Assembly (NCBI GenBank): GCA_963556495.2
Contig: OY747721.1
Span: 13,584,649-13,648,648 of the forward strand
Direction: 5' to 3'
From: Valencia hispanica
Taxonomy: Eukaryota > Chordata > Actinopteri > Cyprinodontiformes > Valenciidae
Length of the DNA stretch: 64,000 bases
Every line of letters begins with the position of its first letter. Within the stretch, counting starts at the first letter, position 1. The position numbers were made by a program, and so were the translations under genes. Shown piece after piece: positions 58,396 through 64,000 of the stretch. The notes below the pieces were generated by a model. The model did not search any database. It worked only from the letters and a program-made list of their open reading frames with translations, and was not told the origin of the DNA.

Positions 58396-58760
58396 TGGTT
58401 TAGGGTTGTTGCCTGCTGGAAGTTGAACCTTTGCCACAGTCTCACTTATTTACAGCTTCTATATTTAGGTCCATCTACCTTCCCTTCAGCAGACTATATT
58501 CCATGTCCCTTCTGGGGTAAAAAAACCCAAAAAACATCTCCACAGCATGACACTGCCACCACCATGTTTCGCCACAGTGGTGGTGGATATCATGTAATTT
58601 TGTGATACCCACACAATGTAAATTTAATTTAGCATACTGTTTTACATGTAGGCGAAAATATTCCAATTTCAACTAATTGGACCAAAGTACCTGGAAAACC
58701 TTCAATGCTAATCTTTGAACAATGGCTTCCTTCTTGTCACTTTTCCATATTAAACCGATT
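58396..58760 (-). mobile_element. Old Tc1-like fragment
   Basis: Plus-strand CAGCATGACACTGCCACCAC and CATGTTTCGCCACAGTGG are the reversed GGGS block. Downstream GGACCAAAGTACCTGGAAAA and AACAATGGCTTCCTTCTTGT match reversed transposase sequence nearer the N-terminus. Frames broken. Confidence 0.65.
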
Positions 58761-59951
58761 TGAGAAAAGATTCATTTTGTTGCTTTTTGCTACCTGAGCT
58801 CAATGAAGTTTCTTAGTAGTAAAAACATAGATTTTAAATAAGTTTCTATTCATTCAAACAGAAACTCTTTAACAAATCCCACATATGACTGGTTCACCCA
58901 ACTTATCAGCAGGATGGGCCGCGTGGGGCCGAGATAGTACGCTACGAATGCATTACAGAGAGCGTGTGATTGGAGGAGTCAAACTGTGTTTTATCTCTAA
59001 CATATGAATCATTGTTCACCACGGCCATCTCGCACCACCAGCTGCTCAATGCTTTGTTTTTCTTCTCAGCAAACGTTCTCTGAAGTGAATTTTTTTTTTG
59101 CCTCATTTTATATTCTTAAAAAAGGTTGTGCATTTTATTTATTTTTTGTGGAAGGAAACTTCATGCAGACTGCAATTTGAAAAAGCTCAGCGAGAGCAGA
59201 GAAGATAGGATTCTTATTGACAGCTGCTTTTTCCAGTGAGTAGTTGTTCAAGGTCTTGTGTTAACAGAAACAACAAGCAGTTCCGTGAAACGCTTTCTGC
59301 TCTTCTAGATAAACTCTTATTATAAAGGAATTAGAGCTTCTATCTGCTTTGTGTGTTTTCCTTGTGAGAGGAAAACAGAGCAAATGAAGAGTGTTTACCG
59401 GGGCACGAAAGAGAGCAAGTGGAAGTGGAGAACAACGCCGTGTTTCCTGCTGAGAGATTTGTAAAAACTCTTAAATTAATTTGGGCCTGGCCTTTCTCGC
59501 AGGGAGTTTTCCCTATAAACAGTGAGTGGAAATCTCTCCATTCCTTTCTCTTCTGCGTATGTGGTATGTTTACACATGCTCACACCCAAGCACAGGATTT
59601 CTACTTTATCTGAACTTGACTTCTTTTTGTTGAGATTTGCTCTTTTCACTAGCAATCTTTACAGTAAACTGTTGCGGAGCAAATTGAAAACACTGTTGAA
59701 ATGTTATTGTTTTAGTAATTGTTTTTTTTTTATATATAGATGGATCTGATCCCATAGATCTAAAGCAGAAAAAGGCCTTTGTGTAGTTGACAGAAATGAG
59801 TTTTAGTCGGGCTGATGGTAAAATTTACGAGAGTCCAACAGAAAGATCGAAGAAGGCTACAGATTGGTAAGACAATTTCAGCATCGTACACATTCATTGG
59901 CACCCCTGGTGAAATGTGTTTAAAAAAATCAATTCTCGTTTTTTTTTTCCA
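58761..59951. other. Unassigned sequence
   Basis: No repeat or exon recognised. Confidence 0.5.
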
Positions 59952-60145
59952 GTACAGTGGACCCCTTGTTATTTGTGAAGGTTAGGGACCATAACCACCC
60001 TTGAATAGCTTAAATCAGTGAATATTTGAGACTCACCCTCCAAAAATGCTTATAACTGCCTATTTTAATAATTCAAACATCAAATATACCTTGATATGCT
60101 TAATACGCACATTGGAAACTGTGTTGGCGTTACCGCAGAAGCTAT
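59952..60145 (+). repeat. Possible pogo/mariner-type non-autonomous element edge
   Basis: ACAGTGGACCCCTTGTTATT followed by GTTAGGGACCATAACCACCC and TTGAATAGCTTAAATCAGTG resembles the termini of decayed TA-inserting MITEs. Only one end is seen. Confidence 0.35.
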
Positions 60146-60149
60146 CGTG

Positions 60150-60195
60150 CATGGCAAGGCAACTTTATTTGTATAGCACACTTTCAACAACAAGG
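60150..60195 (-). repeat. L2-type LINE/SINE tail
   Basis: GGCAAGGCAACTTTATTTGT followed by ATAGCACACTTTCAACAACA is the reverse of the tail of teleost L2-type elements and parallels 16610-16660. Confidence 0.7.
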
Positions 60196-60640
60196 CAATT
60201 TAAGGTCGATGGTCTTTCTTATCTTCGCTCTTGGTGGTACAGCCAATCTGATACAAAGGAAAATCAATGCAGTTTGTGGATTGGTTGCTTTGCAAACACC
60301 AGCCAGTAGCTTGACAAGTAGCATTCCATCTAGGTATTTAAACTGCCCAAACTGCATTTTTTTTCCAAGATTTTCGATACGCTCCATGAAAATAATTTTT
60401 TTTTTTAATTATCACATTCTTATTTAAGTTGATCAAAATGTCTAGGAATTCCCTATTAGTAATCTATTAATTTCTGTGATGTAATGCATAGTGTTATTTG
60501 TCTAATCTACTCTTCAGATTGGGTAAAACAAGAGAACATGCGATTTATGTAAGGCAGATATGTGTTGCTCTTCCTAATTTAATAAATGGTGACAAGAAAA
60601 TAGCTATTTCCCTTAAATCATCCATATCTACAGATGGAGT
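60196..60640. other. Unassigned sequence
   Basis: Nothing recognised. Confidence 0.5.
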
Positions 60641-60765
60641 AACAATGAAGCCATCTTTCCATCAACTCTGACCACTTTCAATTTCCCTGCTGAGGAATAG
60701 CATCCCCACAGCAAGATGCTGCCACCATTATCTTTCAGTGTAGGGATGACATTTAATTTAATGAC
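60641..60765 (-). mobile_element. Old Tc1-like fragment
   Basis: Plus-strand CCATCAACTCTGACCACTTT, AGCATCCCCACAGCAAGATG and CTGCCACCATTATCTTTCAG are the reversed transposase GGGSIML region. Confidence 0.7.
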
Positions 60766-62131
60766 ATTTAATGGGCACTTTAGTTTTCCTCTTGATGATG
60801 CAATCACCAGGTTGTACATATGCAGTCAGAACAATAATAAAACAGTTTCAAACAACTGGAACTGTGACAAACAAGGTTGAATGAAGACCCATGTTCAAGA
60901 GCTACGGAAAGAGGTCAAAGAAACCTGCCGTGTATATTATGCTACTGTAGTAAGAGATCAAGTTAATTTAAGGTTTATTGATAATCTTTGACACAGATGC
61001 TAAAAAAATGTGAATGGCGCTGTGTATTTCTATTAAAAGATCTTCCTCCGCTTTACATTTTCCTTCTTTTGTGTGCTCTTTGTTTTGCTTTATGTGATCA
61101 AAATGCTGAACTCTTTGCCTAAGGCACTTTTTGACGTTTCTCCTTAAAACACCCAAATCTAATGAGGCTTGGAACAAAATAAAAACAACTTTCCAAAGTT
61201 TGGTTGTTGAGCACAGAATCACACCATGAGCATCGTTATTGACTCCTGTCCCAGCAGGCCAATTTAAACTGTTATATTGCTCCAACAATACATCCTGCAC
61301 TAGGAGTGGTGTTATTATTTCCCCCTTAATGAAACATTCAGGATGGACTTTTCATATCTTCTTGTGCAAGGAAAAGCTCATCTAAATGGAAAACACATTG
61401 TCTTCATTATTTGCAAGTGTACAATGAAGGCAGTTGCCATGGCTGCAGCCATCAGAGGCTGAAGCCTGGTTTGAGGCCAGAGGGGCTACAAGAACAAAGT
61501 GGCTGCTAATGGAGAGATTGTACAAATGGCTCTCTGAGATGGTTATATATTTCCATGTTGGCCAGCACTGTTGCAGTGCCACAAATGATCAGTTTCTAAT
61601 AGTATCCTGGTGTCAGCGCTGATTTTGTTTAATGATATGACAAAAATCCCTCCAAGTTATTTGCTCTTCATCTCAACAGTTTACCAAATCTTCCAAGATT
61701 AGACGCGGTGTGTCCTGCATTGCCTTCCGATGTAGCAGCTTTAAAAGAGCAATTCGGAAACTTCCAGTGTGCACCTATCAAAATGTAGATTGTCTTCACA
61801 GCATGTTGTCCACCCAGGAGAATTACAGCTGAATACTAAGCAGGAGAGAGCTCTCAGTTATGACGGCTATTTACACTTTCAAGACAGAAAGTGGAAGATG
61901 AAATGAGAAGGAGAGAAACGGCAGGGCTTTAATTCATTTCCTGCCTGAATGTAGGTTAAATTACCTTTAAATCCCACACAGAATTACACTTTGCAGGTAA
62001 ATGAGTCACTTGGCAGCGGACAAGTAGCAAGTAAAGAGATCATGGGAAACAACAACAAAAAAACCTGCCATTTTGTAGGGGAAAAATAGATGGTTTGCTA
62101 ATAACAGTGGAAGTGGTGGGGTAGGATTCCC
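60766..62131. other. Unassigned sequence
   Basis: The block 61850-62030 is balanced and repeat-free. No exon recognised. Confidence 0.45.
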
Positions 62132-62220
62132 CAGAATCAGAATCAGAAAGGTTTTATTGCCATATGTGTGAACAAGTTCACAACATTAGGAAATTGCTGC
62201 AGTACTTTGTGCAAACATAA
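62132..62220 (-). repeat. LINE/SINE tail fragment
   Basis: CAGAATCAGAATCAGAAAGG followed by TTTTATTGCC is the reversed 3' end (GGCAATAAAA...TCTGATTCTG) of a common fish retroposon. The left extent is clear; the right extent is not. Confidence 0.55.
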
Positions 62221-63319
62221 GATAGCTTCCCAATTCATGTGTGATAGTAATTGGTTTACTTTACACGATGCGTTGTGTTTGGGTGGTGATGGGGCTGCAC
62301 TAAAACAAATTACCCAGGGGGCTGACCTTTGGCAGGGCAGAGCTGACCTCAGCCGTCGAGTCTGCCTGACAGGCACACCAACACACCACAGTATCACAAA
62401 ACAAGCAGTGTGGATATTACTGGGTAAAAAAGGTCACACGTAGACATTTATAGACATAGGTGAACCACATTAGTAGCATATCTCAATAAATACAAAGCCA
62501 GTTTATTTAGTACATTAGCCTTATTAACCCATATTTACCCATAGTCCCGTTGTTTGATATTATCTAGAACTTTCCAAATGGTCCCCATTTATTGAAACCT
62601 GATACATAATAGAAAGCGTCAATATATCAGTATCTAGTTATCAATAATATATTTTGCAGAGACATTAGTGATGGGACAGACTAAGGTGACATTTATACAG
62701 ATTAGGTTGAAATTTATGTTGTCTTTGTACTTTGTCTAGGGCCGGCTGTTTCAAAAATCCAACTTTACTACACAAAAACAACCAGCTTAGTTGGTTGTTA
62801 AGCACAAATAAAGCAAACACCCTGTCAATTTAGTAGTAGGCTAGTTCCAAAGTAAACATGCTTAGTGTGCAGATAATTATTTGCTCCCTGGACTCTCTAC
62901 TTATTACTCCATGAGGGGCAAAAAGACCAAACCTGTTAAAAGTACAAAAGGGCAAGGCAGGAAATGACCACTACTAACATTTAAAGCCTGACAAGCAAAT
63001 GCTAGGATGTTAATTGGTCCATTTAGCTGCTACATTAGCTACCATGGTGTTGACTGTTACTTTTACCAACAGACATGCTAACACAGCAGACTGAAAACAC
63101 TCAGAAACAGTTCATTAATGGGATAGTGTTACTTTTAGTTTCTAAGAAAACAACCAAAGAAAAATGGCATGTTTGGAAACTGTTTAAAAAGACACAAACC
63201 CTTCCTTGCATAATGGATACCAGGTAGAGGTCACCAATTAAAGAAGCTGGGCTTTTCTCTGGCTTTTTCTTGCAGAACCTGTAAAAAGTATTGAAAAGCT
63301 GTTTGTGCACCTGGACCTG
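62221..63319. other. Unassigned sequence
   Basis: Nothing recognised. Confidence 0.5.
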
Positions 63320-63420
63320 TTTTAGGTTTTTATTGTATTTTATTGGTATCTTATGTGACACAAGTTATCTCATCATTATGAAGTGGAAAGAAAAGAACAC
63401 ATGGTTTTGAACTTTTTGAA
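63320..63420 (+). mobile_element. Old Tc1-like terminal-repeat fragment
   Basis: TTGTATTTTATTGGTATCTT, then TATGAAGTGGAAAGAAAAGA and ACATGGTTTTGAAC match the terminal repeat of the older Tc1 lineage. Confidence 0.65.
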
Positions 63421-63493
63421 CTCTGATGCCTCTGAAGAATATTGAGAATATTGTTCTGGCCTGTCACAAATTGCACTGTGTGCAATGTGAACC

Positions 63494-63897
63494 CAATGGG
63501 GACCCTAAGTCACGCCCTTCTACTTCCGGTCCGTGGGTCCCCTACTCCCCAAAAAAATGAATAAGAGTCAATGGAGCGATAGAAGTTATTTTCTGATCCC
63601 GTTTGAAATGCGCCATGGATTGAACATATGACGTCATAAACATAACTTCTGACTTGTAGGCATTTTAATTGCGAATTTTTACAATCAAATAAATCCCAAA
63701 TCACTTGACAAACAAAGTCGAAACGCACATCATTAGTTGTCATTTAAATTGAGGTACATCATATGTGTGATTCAGGATGTAAGACAAAGCGGACCAGAGC
63801 ATAACTTTTATCGCTTCATTGACTTCCATTCATTATTTTTTTCGGCCAGGGGACCCATGGGCCAATAGGAAGGGGAGATGACTTAGGCTCCCCATTG
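63494..63897. mobile_element. Foldback MITE with long inverted repeats
   Basis: CAATGGGGACCCTAAGTCA at 63494 pairs with TGACTTAGGCTCCCCATTG ending at 63897. The pairing continues inward through GGGTCCCC, TGAATAAGAGTCAATGGAGC and AACTTCTATCGC to at least 63620, and more loosely to the centre near 63695. Arms are therefore about 120-190 bp. No clear target duplication. Each arm, read toward the outside, encodes a THAP-like string (see findings). It has no transposase of its own. Confidence 0.8.
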
Positions 63898-64000
63898 ATC
63901 TGTCGCTCAGTCCTGCTAAGCCCCGCCCTCCTTAGTTACTGTTGCTAACTCGGACAAGTCGGCAGCTCACTTCATGTTTACAAAAAGAGCCATCAGTGCC
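63898..64000. other. Unassigned right edge
   Basis: Short single-copy-looking sequence to the window end. Confidence 0.5.

Overview
The window looks like a stretch of teleost (ray-finned fish) nuclear DNA. No bacterial-style gene arrangement, no recognisable host protein-coding exon, and no rRNA or tRNA gene was found. The evidence for a fish is the repeat content: a Tc1-like element with a DD34E transposase, many older Tc1-like scraps, an L2/CR1-group LINE, tRNA-headed SINE-like repeats, a hAT-type element, a Ty3/Gypsy-type solo LTR, THAP-domain transposon relics and long (TA)n, (TTCC)n and (TG)n tracts. This identification rests on remembered family features, not on a database search. The region is either intergenic or lies inside a very large intron; the sequence alone does not say which.

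Layout from left to right. 0.2-2.1 kb: a 650-bp imperfect palindrome, a THAP-domain relic on the minus strand and a (TA)n tract. 2-12 kb: mostly single-copy sequence, with one SINE-like copy joined to an old Tc1 scrap near 4.0-4.6 kb, two CpG-bearing, repeat-free blocks that could be conserved regulatory DNA (5.8-7.1 kb), and a (TTCC)n tract at 8.5 kb. 12.5-16.7 kb: a dispersed teleost repeat, then a 5'-truncated LINE whose reverse transcriptase is largely open but carries two in-frame stops. 17.6-19.9 kb: a nested structure in which a 1.94-kb GC-rich retro-inserted element (A-rich tail, 13-bp target duplication) splits a SINE-like repeat. 21.9-22.9 kb: a hAT-type non-autonomous element that itself contains a LINE 3' end.

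24-36 kb: a 550-bp polypyrimidine tract, the nearly complete Tc1-like transposon (25474-27099, 286-bp terminal repeats, TA duplications, one frameshift), an older Tc1 scrap, a tRNA-headed SINE, a second THAP relic that ends at a splice-donor-like site, a CATGTG-rich degenerate array, two SINE-like pieces, a SINE-like copy embedded in about 330 bp of (TA)n, and an internally deleted Tc1 copy. 36-64 kb: long single-copy stretches with Tc1 scraps, a degenerate GACTTGA-type minisatellite (38.3-38.9 kb), LINE tails, a solo LTR with a perfect 5-bp duplication (52870-53174), another copy of the 12.5-kb repeat, and a 404-bp foldback element at the right edge whose arms read like the start of a THAP domain.

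No set of genes here works together as a host pathway. The biology visible is a layered history of transposition: old Tc1 and THAP relics, later retroposons inserted into earlier ones, and one fairly fresh Tc1-like copy. The most interesting items are the unidentified GC-rich retro-inserted element, the THAP relics with similar upstream motifs, the terminal foldback element and the CATGTG array.
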